64,000 nt of DNA from Phialocephala subalpina (taxonomy: Eukaryota > Ascomycota > Leotiomycetes > Helotiales > Mollisiaceae), in the NCBI GenBank assembly GCA_900073065.1, contig FJOG01000009.1, positions 1,318,267-1,382,266 of the forward strand. Direction: 5' to 3'. How positions within the stretch are numbered: the first letter of the stretch is position 1; each line of letters opens with the position of its first letter. A program made the position numbers and the translations under genes. The notes beneath the pieces were generated by a model. The model was not told the DNA's origin. It worked only from the letters and a program-made list of their open reading frames with translations, and ran no database searches. Below are positions 23,577 to 35,913 of the stretch, in pieces.

Positions 23577-24372
23577 TCAAACAACCCCAGCATCCTCCCT
23601 CCACCCAATTGGAATCAACGCAGCAGCAACATTCCCAATCCCTCTCTCAGTCGCAAGCAGGTTATATTGGGCTGCCGCATTCCTCGTGTCCTGGATATCA
23701 ACTCGAATGCCGAGACTGTTGATATACTGCCTAACTTTCGGACTTATCGGCCTCATGTCTTTTCCAAGTCCGAGTATCAGAAGATCTGCTCCAAATCAGC
23801 TTCCCATCCATCAACCTACCCCATTCCCCATTAAATCAGAAAGAGAGGGATAACAACGTACCAGGCTTCGGCCAAACCAACTCCAACACCCCCCAAGCCT
23901 CATCCGCAACATCCCACTGCCCCTTCTCATTAATTAACCTCTTCCCCTTCCCATTCACTCCTACTCCGCCCTCAGCTTCCCAAGGCCTCCAACTAAACGC
24001 CTCCCCAGCAATCAACAAGACCCCCATTCCCCCCGTAATCTTCACCCCGGAATCCAAATGAAAGCCATCCCATAAACAAGCATCTATACTCGTGCTTGGA
24101 ATTGGAGTATTTCCTAGGACATTTAGAGCACCGAAATCTGTTTGTGTGTCTTCGGTTGAGGGAGGTCCTCTATCGCGGGTTTGAGGTTTGGGTGAGGAGA
24201 GAAGTTGTCGTGTCGAAGAGAGGCGTCTTATTGAAGGATGCGAAGACGGGCGAGGAGCTCGTCGGGACAATTGAGAGATGCAGCGTATGTTTGCGTGTTG
24301 AGTCAGTGGTGAGAGGAGAAAGTTGGAGAGTTCGCGGATTGTTGGTCGGGAGAATGGACGTATTGAAGGCAT
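23577..24372 (-). CDS. NDUFAF3/Mth938-like complex I assembly factor
   Basis: Two exons, 24372-23862 and 23785-23577, joined by a 76-nt intron (GTACGT donor, GAGCAG acceptor, phase 1), give 239 residues. The start ATG 24372 yields a basic, serine-rich N-terminus (MPSIRPFSRPTIRELSNFLL) typical of a mitochondrial presequence. The conserved domain (about 115-239) contains FGALNVLGNTPIPSTSIDAC, GGMGVLLIAGEAFSWRPW and, across the splice, LELVWPKPDLLILGLGKDMR, then the DTRNAAAQYNLLATERG and AAALIP blocks. This is the Mth938/NDUFAF3 fold that assists early mitochondrial complex I assembly (family knowledge). The exon 2 portion is needed for the domain and is easy to miss. Confidence 0.88.
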
Positions 24373-24741
24373 TTTGAGACGTTTGTAGGTGTCTAGGATT
24401 GTGGTGGACTTGGAGTGAGGATATGAAAATGTTCGTTTTTCGTTGACGTCTTGAAGCTCCAAGTTGCTACCCCTGTTCAAAGCTCCAAGCGCTAACCGTA
24501 AATGGACATCTTCTTGACGACATCGACTTGATGCACTTGAGCTCTCCAGGAACTTGAATATCTATTGTAAATCTCGCTGCTCTGGGCGATGGAATCAGAG
24601 GTATCAAAGTTCATTAATCATAAATGGTTCCCAGTGGGCCGTAGCCAATCCTCCCAGGTAATTCTCGCGAAAGCCATCCATCTATGAAGCCCATCACCTA
24701 TCATACAACACCAATAATATTTTCGAATGCATCCTCTCGTG
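24373..24741. other. Short intergenic spacer
   Basis: Between the presequence of the NDUFAF3-like gene and the stop of the hydrolase-phosphatase gene; both are on the minus strand. Only short frames; presumably promoter plus 3' UTR. Confidence 0.45.
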
Positions 24742-26927
24742 TCATAAAGTCGGAGCCCTCTTGAGCCCACGGCAGAACCTAACAAAAAGTTGATCCAAGA
24801 AATGAGCATGCTTGATGCCCTTCGGTCTCTGCCGAGCAAATTCATCGATAGCGACCTGCACATCATACCCCAGTCTTTCAACCAGATAGCACACAATAAA
24901 ATATCCTGTGCGATTGAAACCATAGTGGCAATGAACACCGATGTAATGTTTATCGGCCCAGCCTTCCTTTTCCGCTCTCACTTTCTGCTCCTCGATCAAG
25001 CGATCAACGAGCGCAATGAACGCTGTTACTTCGTCTCCTGTTGGGGGTATCTTTGAGACAGTTGGGAACTTGTGGTAATGCACTCCACCCTTCTCAAGAC
25101 CTCTGGGGTCGTAAACTGGAGACTCATGCGAAATGTCGATAATATCCTTAATCTGAGATCCCCAATTGTCCACGAAGACTTTGGGACAATGTACTTCGTC
25201 GACCTCTCGTAACGTCTTCATGGCACGGAAAACACCTGCAATAGGCTCAGAAACCGGAGTTACCTTCTTCCACTTCTCTAGATTCTTAACGTCCCATTTT
25301 CCAGACGTGGAGAGAAATCGTAGTTGCCAGCCTAGGTCTAGTCGAGGCGAGACCTGACGGCAGAGGAAGTCTGATATCAGGCCAGCAAGTATCCTGACCT
25401 GTGCTGGTTGGTAAATGAGTGCATGAGATGCTGGTGCAGGAAGTATGGTTGTTTTGAGGATTTTCTTTGGCCTCCAGGCTTGCGGCGGGACGACAGAGAG
25501 TCCATCATTCGGCGTCGATGGGTCATCATGTGCATCCTCATTCAGTGCGTCCTCAATTGTGTTCGGATCTGCTTCCAGAAAATCTTCGTCTCGTATGGAA
25601 TCAATCTGCCTAGAGCTTGTTCTCTGTTTCTCGAGCGCTGAATCAATTGGTGCAGCTGCATCGACGATCGGTTTGCTATCTTCGTCCACTTCAATTTGGA
25701 TAGGATGCGATTTGCCCAGGTACGCAGCAATTTTCTCAATCTCAACAGGCTTAGTGACATTGTCTGCGTCACCTGCGACTAGGAACACAGGTACCTCCAG
25801 ACCAGCCCAAACCTCACGGCCTGGAAGTCCGCCTGTTGCAACTCCATTGTGATAGTGAGGTAAAGAGCCGCGGGCCATGCGCCGCCACACCGGAGTCTTG
25901 CTTTGCTCATTGAAGCGATACTGAAGCCTCTTAGTTTCCACATCGGAATCCACACCAACGAATCGGTTGACACTAGCACTTTCAACTCCTCCTCGGCGAT
26001 CCCATCTTCGCCAAGCGTTGAAGACCGGATCCGGGATGCAGAGAAGTTTCTTGTATTTGTTGACCTCCGCTTCTGAAGGCGGTCCTGATACGGGACATAC
26101 AGCCACAAGTCCGACGACATGATCTGAAAGTTCTGTGTAGTGCTTGCAATTCCTCGATGCAAGCATTGCTCCGAGAGAGCAGCCCATGCTATGGCCGATC
26201 AAAACGACTCCTTGTCCAGCATCCTTGTCTCTGTAGTCCTCGACTATGATCTCAAGCAACTCTGCAAGGCTCTCTGTTGTGTATGCATCCCAAGCTTTTG
26301 GTGCAAACGAAGAAACACCGCATCCGGGGAAGTCTATGGCGAGGCATGAGGAGTTGTTCACCAAGCTTGTCAACAATGGGTGAAACTGGGCCACAGAACC
26401 ACCAAGACCATGTATAAAGACAAGCAACGGCAGCGGTGCGGGATCGGAAGGGAGTTTCGCTATCTGAGGATGCGGTCGAGAGAAGACTCGGATCTTAGGG
26501 TATGTAAATCGGCTTGTAGTATAGAACTTAAACTCGGTGTGCTTTTTCAGCAAGCCCGGGTCGGAGGCTTCGGCTTCTAGAGATTGTTAGCATAGGTATG
26601 GAGATTTGTGGAGCTTGGCTTGCCATTTTCATCTGCAGGATATGTTCCTTCACTTTGGGGACTTTCAGAGCCCGATAACAGCGATTTGCCATATTTCTGT
26701 TTCCGTCGTAACAACCACCAACCAGGGAGAAGGATACTGCACAGGGCAACAATCTGGGTCATCTCATAGAGGTTGAACCGTCCTTTGGAAATGTTGGGGT
26801 ACAGCCAGCGAAGCCGCGACGAAACTTGCGACTGTAATCCGTTTGTGAAGCTGTTGTTTAGTTGGGCACCGCGCGCAATATCAACAAATACAAACAACAA
26901 GCATGATAACAGGAGAGCAAGGCGCAT
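24742..26927 (-). CDS. Alpha/beta-hydrolase fused to HCxxGxxRTG phosphatase
   Basis: Exon 1 26927-26624 and exon 2 26576-24742 give 712 residues. Exon 1 encodes a hydrophobic N-terminus (MRLALLLSCLLFVFVDIARG) and a second hydrophobic stretch (QIVALCSILLPGWWLL), suggesting membrane anchoring or secretory entry. Exon 2 has an alpha/beta-hydrolase domain with LLVFIHGLGGS (oxyanion loop), VLIGHSMGCSLGAM (nucleophile elbow, Ser) and LVAGDADNVT (acid). An acidic linker follows, then a C-terminal phosphatase domain with VHCHYGFNRTGYFIVCYLVE, matching the cysteine phosphatase loop of the RNA 5'-triphosphatase-like branch of dual-specificity phosphatases. The intron between exons seems to start GC rather than GT (see findings); a GTGAAG donor 30 nt upstream also keeps the frame. 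Substrates are unknown. Confidence 0.85.
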
Positions 26928-28389
26928 CTTGGATTTAAGAGTACGCCAGTAGAGTTCCGGGAGAAGGTTCTTTTTTCCGTGCACAACGTCTCAGTCGCAC
27001 AGCAGAGATAGTATCAGAGACGCCAACAAGGCGTTTTTTGGCTGGTCAAGACCCTCTTTGCAGTACCGACTGCGTGGGACGTGTACGGACATCAATTGCC
27101 TTGAAACAATGTGGTCGGGCCGGGGAATACCTCTGGCTATCCGTAGTCGACGTCTTAGATAGCGAGATCTGCGGTGCTGCAGCAAGAGAAAATCTGATAT
27201 TAGAGATTCGTGGAGAGGTCTGTGAAATAAGTATCGTCAAGAAACGTGGGAATGACGGCATTGATGATTGGGCTCTCGGGTAGCAACAGGGGGTGTCCGA
27301 GAAGCAAGAGGCATTTTCTTTGAATGCCATGACGTTCAGATCTCAACCTTCATTACCTATGAGAAGCATTGTGTTTATTCCAACAGCAGCACCCGTACCG
27401 CGATGCACCCAAGTCTCGCCAGAGGTGGCGTTCTCAGACACAGACCCCCACGAAGGCTCACGACACATGGAAGGATCCGGACGCATCTCGACATCTCGAA
27501 CAGGTGCACTCCGAAGCCCAGCTCAGCTCAGGTACCAAGGCTATATAACTTTTGGCTCCCTCCAAGATTTGCACTACTGGTACTGTACCGTTGCTGGCCT
27601 CGGCTGGTACCGCAGACCAACGGCCTCACTCTTGATGCCATGTCACGGCGGGGCATCAGCAATGCAGAAGTCGTCTTTTTGCTTCGAAATATCGACCACA
27701 CCCAGCCATCCAAGGATTCTGGGCGATTATAGTATCGATTGCACCTTGCTATCATGCCTTGGTAAGTGTCGAGTTCCGAGAATGCTTCATCCCCTTGGCG
27801 ATGGCTTTGCACTGCATCGAGTCAGCATGCGGCTGGAGCCAATTGCGAACGACTCGCCTGGAGGCTATCCTTATCAGCAGTTCCACCGAGATGCCGAAGG
27901 AACTCTGCATCGTTATCTTTTTTCTCCTCAGCCTTCTGTCACCTTGACGTCCTTGCACTTCACACATGCAAGCAGCGGGCCTTTTGTCATCGACCCATGG
28001 CTGCCGATCACGGAGTCTTTATATCCTTCAGGATAACTATCTTCACCTGTCGATGACGAATGCCACTCTGGACGTTCTGTCCCCATATAACCCCTCTTCG
28101 CGACGGAACGAAAGCCGTGGCAGTGAAGGTGGGGCACAACGGCAAGTCAGGACATACATCTGCACCTAGGTACAAGCTCAAGAGACAACGGAGCAGAACT
28201 GAGTCGGAAGGGTATAGTACTTCGACTCAAAACATGCAAAGGTGAATCTTGGGCAGACGGAAATCGGCAGACTTTTCTTGCGTTCAACTTTACCTTTCGC
28301 CTGTCTCTTGTCAAGCTTTTCTTTCGGTCTCTGCCGCACACTTCAATCTTCCACTTTTCCACTCCTCCACACAACTCGTCAAATGAAAG
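26928..28389. other. 1.46-kb intergenic region
   Basis: Divergent promoter region between the hydrolase-phosphatase gene and dihydroxy-acid dehydratase. A long plus-strand frame (27293-28036, 247 codons) begins at GTG, has no domain and looks like a chance open frame in GC-richer DNA. CT-rich segments near 28260-28380 fit a promoter and leader for the downstream gene. Confidence 0.45.
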
Positions 28390-30912
28390 ATGGCGTACAC
28401 CAATGGCACCAAGTCATATACCAACGGTAACAGGGTGCCGAAAAAGCCACACACAAACGGTCAGAGTAAGCCGGAGAAGCCTTCATATATCGACTTCCCA
28501 CACTTGGAGCCGGGTACCATCCTTAATGGAAAGCCAGCTTTGAACCGATGGAGCCACAAGTTGACCAGAGGTAAGTTATCCCCAGTCTGCTCCAGGTGCG
28601 ATACTGACGTTATATTCGCAATCAGAACACGACTATCCCGGAGCCCAAGTATGCGATCAATCCCAGCGGCGTTATAGTTTTTCCCCTGACCCTTGCAGGC
28701 CATGCTTTATGCGGCTGGTGTTCCTAACCGTGAGATGATGAAGAATGCTCCTCAAGTCGGGTATGTGAGAGAATGGCACAAAAAGGCCAACAAGCTCTGA
28801 CATCTATAGGATTGCTACCGTGTGGTGGGAAGGAAATCCTTGCAAGTAAGTTAAGCCCAAAATAAGGATACAGTTCGCTTGCTAACATTGTGTAACCATA
28901 GCACCCATCGTACGTACCGCAACCAATGACCCGAACCAAAATTAACACCTAATAATTAGTCAACAAACTTGGGAAGTTGGTCAAGACCGCGGTTGAGAAG
29001 CAGGGAATGCTGGGATGGCAATACTCCACGATCGGTCCGTACAGCAACTCAGTCGCGTGAAGGCCTCCATGTCAAGACAATCCACTCTAACATTTTTCCA
29101 GGCGTCTCTGATGGTATTACCATGGGTGGCCCGGGTATGCGATTCTCTTTGCAATCCAGAGAGATTATTGCCGACTCGATTGAGACGATCACTTGCGCTC
29201 AGGTATGATTGCTCAATCTAGACACTCAAGCCTCGAAATAGGAGGGAAACTGACGAAAGTAGCATCACGATGCCAACATCTCAATCCCAGGCTGTGACAA
29301 GAATATGCCAGCTGTCATTATGGCCGCTGCGCGTCACAATCGTCCATTTGTCATGATTTATGGTGGTACTATCATGAAGGGCCACTCGAAGCTTCTCAAC
29401 AAGGATGTCAACATCAGCACGGTATGGAGCTTAGAGGATCTCGAAAGAAGTTGCTAATACAAATTAGAACTATGAAGCCCATGGTGCATTCGTCTATGGT
29501 AAGCTCCAGGCTGCCGAGAGACCAGGCGAGAAGGGCAGATTACCGTGCGATGTCATGGAGGAGCTCGAGCAAAAGTCTTGCCCAGGAGCAGGAGCATGTG
29601 GAGGCATGTATACCGCGAACACCATGTCTACGGCCATCGAAGCCATGGGTCTCTGCCTTCCAGGCTCGTCGTCCAACCCCGCCGAAAGCCCTGCAAAGAT
29701 GCGAGAGTGTGAAAAGGCAGCTGGCGCTATCAAGATCTGCATGGAAAAGAACATTCTGCCACGAGACTTGCTGACGAAGGAATCTTTCGAGAATGCTTTG
29801 GTTCTGACCATGGCTCTGGGGTATGACATCTCTCTCCTCGTGTTCCTTGCTAACCATTTTCCAGTGGCTCTACCAACGCAGTCCTTCATCTTCTCGCTAT
29901 GGCAGGCACTGCCGAAGTCGACTTGACCCTCGATGATTTCCAACGAGTCAGCGATAAGATCCCCTTCTTGGCTGACATGGCTCCGAGCGGAAAGCACTTC
30001 ATGGAGGATCTCTGGAAGATTGGTGGTACTCCATCCGTGATCAAACTTCTTGTTGCAGCTGGTCTCATGAATGGCAATATCCCGACTGTCACAGGCAAGA
30101 CCCTCGGCGAGAACATCGAGTCCTATCCATCTCTCCCACAAGACCAAACCGTCATCCGTCCTCTCCACAACCCGATCAAGGATACTGGCCACTTGCAAGT
30201 CCTCCGCGGTAACTTAGCACCTGGTGGAGCTGTCGCTAAGATTACTGGGAAGGAAGGGTTGGTTTTCACTGGCAAGGCTATGGTCTTTGACAAGGAGGAC
30301 GAGCTTAACACCGCGTTGAGCAATGGTCAGATTCCACATGGCGAGAACTTGGTCTTGGTCGTTCGGTATGAGGGACCTAAGGGTGGGCCCGGAATGCCTG
30401 AGCAATTGAAGGCTTCTGCTGCCATCATGGGCGCTGGGTTGACTAATGTTGCTCTCATCACAGATGGTCGGTACTCGGGTGCTTCGCATGGCTTCATCGT
30501 TGGACATATTGTTCCGGAAGCTGCTGGTGAGTCCTTTCCTCCTTGCTAACCTTTTCCCTAGTGATGCTTGCCTCCTGCCATTTATTTTTGCCTGCGTTCG
30601 TCCCTGATATGCTTTTCTCCTTGCTATACTTTCTTCCTGTTATGCTCTGCTTCTGCTATATATTTCTCCTGTTATATTACATCACACTAACAGTCCGAAG
30701 TTGGTGGTCCCATCGCACTCGTCAGAGACGGCGACATGATCACTATCTCAGCCGAAACCAACACCCTGAGTATGAACGTCAGCGACTCCGAGATCGCAGC
30801 CCGTCGTAAGGACTGGAAGCCACCAAAGAAGAACGTCAATCGTGGGGTCTTGGCTAAGTACGCTGCTCTCGTCGGCGATGCTTCGCATGGTGCCATGACA
30901 GACCTATTCTGA
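28390..30912 (+). CDS. ILV3: Dihydroxy-acid dehydratase (ILVD/ILV3 family)
   Basis: Converts 2,3-dihydroxy acids to 2-oxo acids, the third common step in valine and isoleucine synthesis, using an Fe-S cluster. Eleven exons: 28390-28570, 28626-28648, 28699-28760, 28810-28845, 28902-28909 (8 nt), 28960-29034, 29102-29202, 29263-29421, 29468-29820, 29865-30526 and 30701-30912; total 623 residues with all phases consistent. Cluster cysteines are seen in [17 protein letters not shown] and [31 protein letters not shown] and [17 protein letters not shown] follow. The last intron (174 nt) ends at CGAAG. The N-terminus ([20 protein letters not shown]) is Asn/Gly/Lys-rich, unlike a classical presequence, so this may be a paralog or use another import signal (inference). 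Confidence 0.93.
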
Positions 30913-31675
30913 GTTACACCATCCCAAATTGGTAGATACTATAGAGCTCACGCATAGGCGAGGTCGATCTGGCATTTGGGAGGGAATCTTTGCTGAGGAT
31001 CAGTTGCTGTTTGGCAATTGAAAGTAGTAAAATTATAGTATAGACGGATTATTAGAGCTGATGCATAGCGGGTATAGATAAAAAAATATATGAAAGCGAA
31101 TACTTTTGAGAGATGACTTGATATGTTTCCGGCTAGAATGGCTTTGTGTGTTTCAGAAGTTAATGGTCATGGGGTTCAGTAGTTTTATCGGTGAGTTGGT
31201 GCTCGCTTGACTTCCTGGTTGTCGATCATTGGAAGGCGAGAGTAGTTCATGCTCAGAATTCGCCTCCTCTACGATGCTGCTCTCCGGAAATGTACAGTAT
31301 TGTCAATAAACCTTTGAAAGGCGAAGTGTTCGAATCCGAGTACGACCTCGTCCAGCCCAGCATGCGACGAATTATGGACTGCCAAGTCAGGAGGCTGACT
31401 TTTTGTCATCCGAAGAGGTAGCCCGATTCGATCTAGCCTCAGCAGGGAACAAGGATTCTCAGCCTTAGCTTCCCCTATTGGCGTCGTCGATCATCACCGC
31501 GCTTGGATGAGATAAACTTTGTTCGCGATGCTAATTTCTTTATCCTGTCGTCCTCTATCAACCCTCTCTCTTGCTCTCCTTGCTAATTTTCTTGGTTGTC
31601 AATGACTGAAGAGATTGTCTCAAACGGGAATTGAAGGCGCGCAATTGACGTCAGCTAGCCTCGCGGCGACTCAAC
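30913..31675. other. Intergenic spacer
   Basis: 3' flank of dihydroxy-acid dehydratase and promoter of the ArAE-type gene. Contains ATAAAAAAATATATG-like AT-rich sequence near 31077. No gene or structural RNA recognised. Confidence 0.45.
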
Positions 31676-34600
31676 ATGGCCGACGTTGCGGACGTAGAGC
31701 CAGAAGTGGTCGAGCAACGGAAGACTCGGAAACCGGCTAATACAGGAGATGGAGAGAAAGACGAGGTGCAAAAAGCGGCTGATGAATCGAGTAGCCATGG
31801 GTCGAAAAATGAGAATTTGGCTGCTGGTGAGAGTGAAGCTGATAAGAAGAAGCCGTCAAAATTTAAGGAGTTGTGGGGGAAATTGGGATTGTGTTGATGT
31901 TGGGACGTTGATGATGATGTTTAAGTGAGTTCTAGTCCAGGAGTGATTGAAAAATTTGAGGGGGTTTGGGCTGATGAGGAGATAAGGGGGAGTGTGGCTC
32001 CTACAATTGGTGAGTAGATTTGTTTCCCGTTTTGAATATGATCCGAAGAGTCACTAACCATTGTTCAAGGAATTGCATTTTATGAAGCAAATTCGGTTGC
32101 AGATATCTATTCTACTTTAGGTTATCTCGTTGCTATCATTTCGGTTTTAGCCATGCCCATCATGCCCCGAGCCAAGTATTTTCAAACCCTGATCCTGAAT
32201 GTCATTGGTATTTGCGTTGGTTCGGTGGGTGTTTTTCTCCCCTCAATGCCTGAGATGCATGGCTGATCATCAAAGGCTGTGGCTCTTTTAGGCATTTGGT
32301 CTGGTGTCCAGGCGAGATTGCACACCTCTGCATCGGGGTCAACTGAATCTTACAACTCTTCTCAAGCAGCGTAAGTTGTCCGTGTTCTGCGAGATCTCAA
32401 TCTGCGTCTCAATTGGGAGGAACTGAAACTGCCCAAGTACTAACCGTTTTGAAGTGTTTGCGCTATCTGGTTGTTTGCGAACATTTGGTTCGCCAATACG
32501 TTGCGAGCGAAAGTCCCGGCTCTTCAATTTCCAGTGATCATGTAAGTCATAAACAGGCTCCAATGCATGTAATCTGCTCACTAGGACAAGGAGTCATCTC
32601 TTCCTTTGTTCCAAAATAAACGATGGCTAACTCCCCGCTTTTCAGGTATTCCATCTTCACTAATGTAGCTTTCACCTATGGCCCTCTATTTCCCAACATC
32701 GCTGCCGGCGAATCACTTATCAAGAGATTACTGGAGGGTTTCCTCACAGCTTTTGCTCTTGCTACTGCGGTCAATCTTTTTATCATCCCAGTCACATCGA
32801 GAAAAGTCGTTTTTAGTGAGTTGTCTCTGCTCGGAACATGAGAGCAGATACTAATTCGTTGCAGAGGAGCAAGCTGGATACATCGGTTTGATCCGAGGTA
32901 CTCTCAAGGCTCAGAAGGCATACCTCACAAGCCTTGAAACCAGCGACATGTTCGCAACAGGCCCTGGAGACTCTGACGCTTCCAAAGGTGATGCCGAAGG
33001 CAAGAAAAAGAAAGCCAAGAAGAACAGCAAGAAGGACTCTTCTCATCCAGCCCATAACACTCAGGCTAAAGCTCTGAAGGGCAGCCTAGATGCTCTACTC
33101 GGTCTCCATGGAAAATTGCATGGTGATATGCCATTCGCGAAGAGAGAAATTGCTTGGGGCAAGCTTAACCAAAAGGATCTTGATGAGATCTTCCGACTGT
33201 TTCGAAGCATCCTGATACCTCTCATCGGAATGGGTACAATTACCGATATATTTGCCAGAATCGCTGAGCGGCGGGGTTGGGTTGATGTGCCAGACTCGAA
33301 GTATCATGAAGCAGAAAAATGGGAAGAGTGCAGTGCGCAGGAGAAGGAAAAGGAAAAGGAGACGTGGAACGCCATCATGAAGACATTACATGAGCCGTTT
33401 GAAGTGGTAAGAAACACCTTGTCGCAATTTGCCTCAGTGCAAAACAAGCGAGCAACTTTGCACCGCATTCCCCAATATTGATGAAGGCTAACCTCTCCAC
33501 CAGGTGGTTCAAGCCATGGACGAAGGGCTCGAGCACACAAGTATAGCTCTAGAACTGGCCCCTAAACCAAAAGCAAAGAAGGGTGAAGATGTTGAAGCAA
33601 AGGGCGGCGACAATCCAAAACCTGGCGACACTGATTTTGCCAAGTATCTAGAGCAGAAGATGGTAGAGTTCTACAACAAACGAGGCGAGACTCTCAAGGC
33701 ATGGGCAAGACTAAAAGGACTGTCAGAAGGTCAATTCGATGCTGCACACACTCCCGGCCCTGACGAAGACTTCACCCCAGATGAAGCCCAACATCGGCGA
33801 GACCAGCAGCAGCTCTATCTGATATTGTATCTCGAGCACCTCCTTTACTCTTGCGGAATTGCGATCCTGAATCTCATCAAATTCGCTGATCAGAAGGTGG
33901 CGGATGGAACGATGAATAAGAATCGATTGATTGCTCCAGGCCAGAGGAGACTCAAGAAATGGATCATGAACATTGGACAAGAGGACGCCACGGTTGATAC
34001 TGAATCTCCTGACTCTTTGGAAGCTGGGATGAACACCATATATCTGGGTTCTGGATTCAATCCTAAGAAAGATCCAGAACATCTCCCACCAGCGACTGCT
34101 TGGCAACATTTCGGAAATGCAATTCGGACGATTCCACACTTCTTGGGTTCGCAGGAATCTGCCTTTGGATTTAGAGTTGCGTGAGTAAACCTTGCTCTGC
34201 CTGCGTTTCTCGAAGCTAATGTGTTCAGCTGTGCAACATTGACAATGTGAGTAGATTCTAATAATTGAGGATTGAGGTTGAGACAGTAGCTGACTTCGCT
34301 TTCCAGAGGCATCGTTGCTTTTTTGAAGGATACTCAAACATTCTTCATTGAGCAGCGGCTCGTGTGGGCAATGATCATTATCGTACGGCCCCTCTCCCTC
34401 AAGCATTTACTTCCCCTACCCTTGTCTCGCCAACTCTGAAAGTACAAATGCTGACGGACATTCAGGCCATCGGTATGACAATGACTTCAGGACAGTCTCT
34501 CTTTGGATTCTTCGGCCGGGTAGCAGGCACAGCCATATCTATGGTCTTAGCGATTGTCTGTTGGTACATTGTGAACCAACATACCGCTGGAATCATCGTC

Positions 34601-35913
34601 TTCTTGTGGCTATTCATCTTCCTGGAGATGTATTTCTTCCTCAAATTTCCCCGCTTTATCCCCGTGTTCCTCGTCTCAATCGTCACCCTGGTCTTGATCA
34701 TTGGGTATGAACTTCAAGTAAGAGTCATAGGTCTTGCTGCTTGTAAGTTCCCTGCCGAGAATTTGAGGGTACGTTGCTGATGTTTTCAAAGCCGAGTCGA
34801 GTGGACAGCCATATTATCCGTAAGTCATGTTCCACCCTTGCTCGTGAGTTCTGCTCACACCCTTTTCAGCATCTACGAACTTGCCCCTTATCGATTGGCC
34901 TGCGTAGCTGGTGGTTCGTTCGTGGCTTTCGTCTGGACGATCTTCCCATACCCTCTTTCCGACAAGGGTTGGCTTCGACGAGATCTTGGATCAACGTTGT
35001 ACCTACTCGCCAACTTCTACAGTGTTGTGCACTCGACGATTGGCGCTCGAATGCACGACAGAGAAGGAGACATGAATTTGAAGTCGTCTCCTGGCAAATC
35101 ATTGGAGAAGTCACGCCACAAGATCTTTGGCAAACTTTTGCTCCTCATTCCATCGTTGAAGCAACATGCGGATTGGCAGAAATGGGAACCTACCATCGGC
35201 GGCAAATTTCCAAGAGTATGTCAAACCTCGCTACTTGAGAAACCGCTTTCAATCGTTGAACATACCTGACTATCACCAGGAAACCTACGAAGGCATCACC
35301 CTACGCGCAATGAATATAATGAACTACCTCTCCCTCATGTCCTATGCAACCGGTGAGTAATCCGAGGACACTCCCATAATATCTCGGAATACCTCCTGAT
35401 TTCCCTCGAGGCATTCCCTCCAGACAATCCTTACATTGAAATTGCTGACTCCCTCCTTTCCCAGAATCCTGGACAAAAGAGAACGGCGCCGTCTACACCA
35501 ACACTGAACCGAAACACCGCCGCGAATGGTTAAACGACCTCATGACGCTCGTCGACTCCATCGGCCCCACCTCTCACTCCATAACATCTATTCTCTCCCT
35601 CCTTTCCGCATCCGTAAAAACAGGCTCCGCCCTCCCACCATATATCCAAATGCCAGAACCATATGATCTAAGCCGTCGTTTGGAGAGGTTGGACAAGGGA
35701 ATTCTGGATGCGAGACATGTGGAGGAGCCGGGGTATTCCGCATACGCCGTTTTGCAGGTTTGTAGTAGTCTTGTCACGGATGATTTGAGGAGGTTGGTGG
35801 ATCATGTTAGGGAGCTGGTTGGAGAGACGGATTTTTCGTTTCAGGTGAAGCTTTCCGAGACGAGTCTTGATAGTACAGGGAGCGAGAGTTCTGGGAAGGG
35901 AAAGAGGGATTAA
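31676..35913 (+). CDS. ArAE/FUSC-type membrane transporter, apparent frameshift in exon 1
   Basis: Fifteen exons from 31676 to 35913 encode about 1,087 residues: 31676-31924, 31987-32009, 32070-32224, 32276-32370, 32455-32541, 32646-32815, 32865-33406, 33504-34180, 34229-34246 (18 nt), 34307-34382, 34466-34742, 34792-34819, 34870-35215, 35280-35352 and 35465-35913. The layout matches the fungal aromatic-acid-exporter family: a Lys/Glu-rich cytosolic N-terminus, about six N-terminal membrane helices (GYLVAIISVLAMPIMPRAKY), a long charged middle, a second membrane set (MVLAIVCWYIVNQHTAGIIV) and a soluble C-terminal domain. In exon 1, KFKELWGKLGL meets a stop at 31895-31897, while the homologous continuation DVGTLMMMFK is open in the +1 frame. 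One extra T near 31894 explains it. All other junctions are in phase. Broken allele or sequencing error are both possible. Confidence 0.85.

Noticed and set aside
27293..28036. 247-codon plus-strand frame in the divergent spacer
   Set aside because: Begins at GTG, has no domain, odd composition and no splice context; probably chance.
31327..31345. tRNA-like GTTCGAATCC box
   Set aside because: No matching A box or stems upstream.
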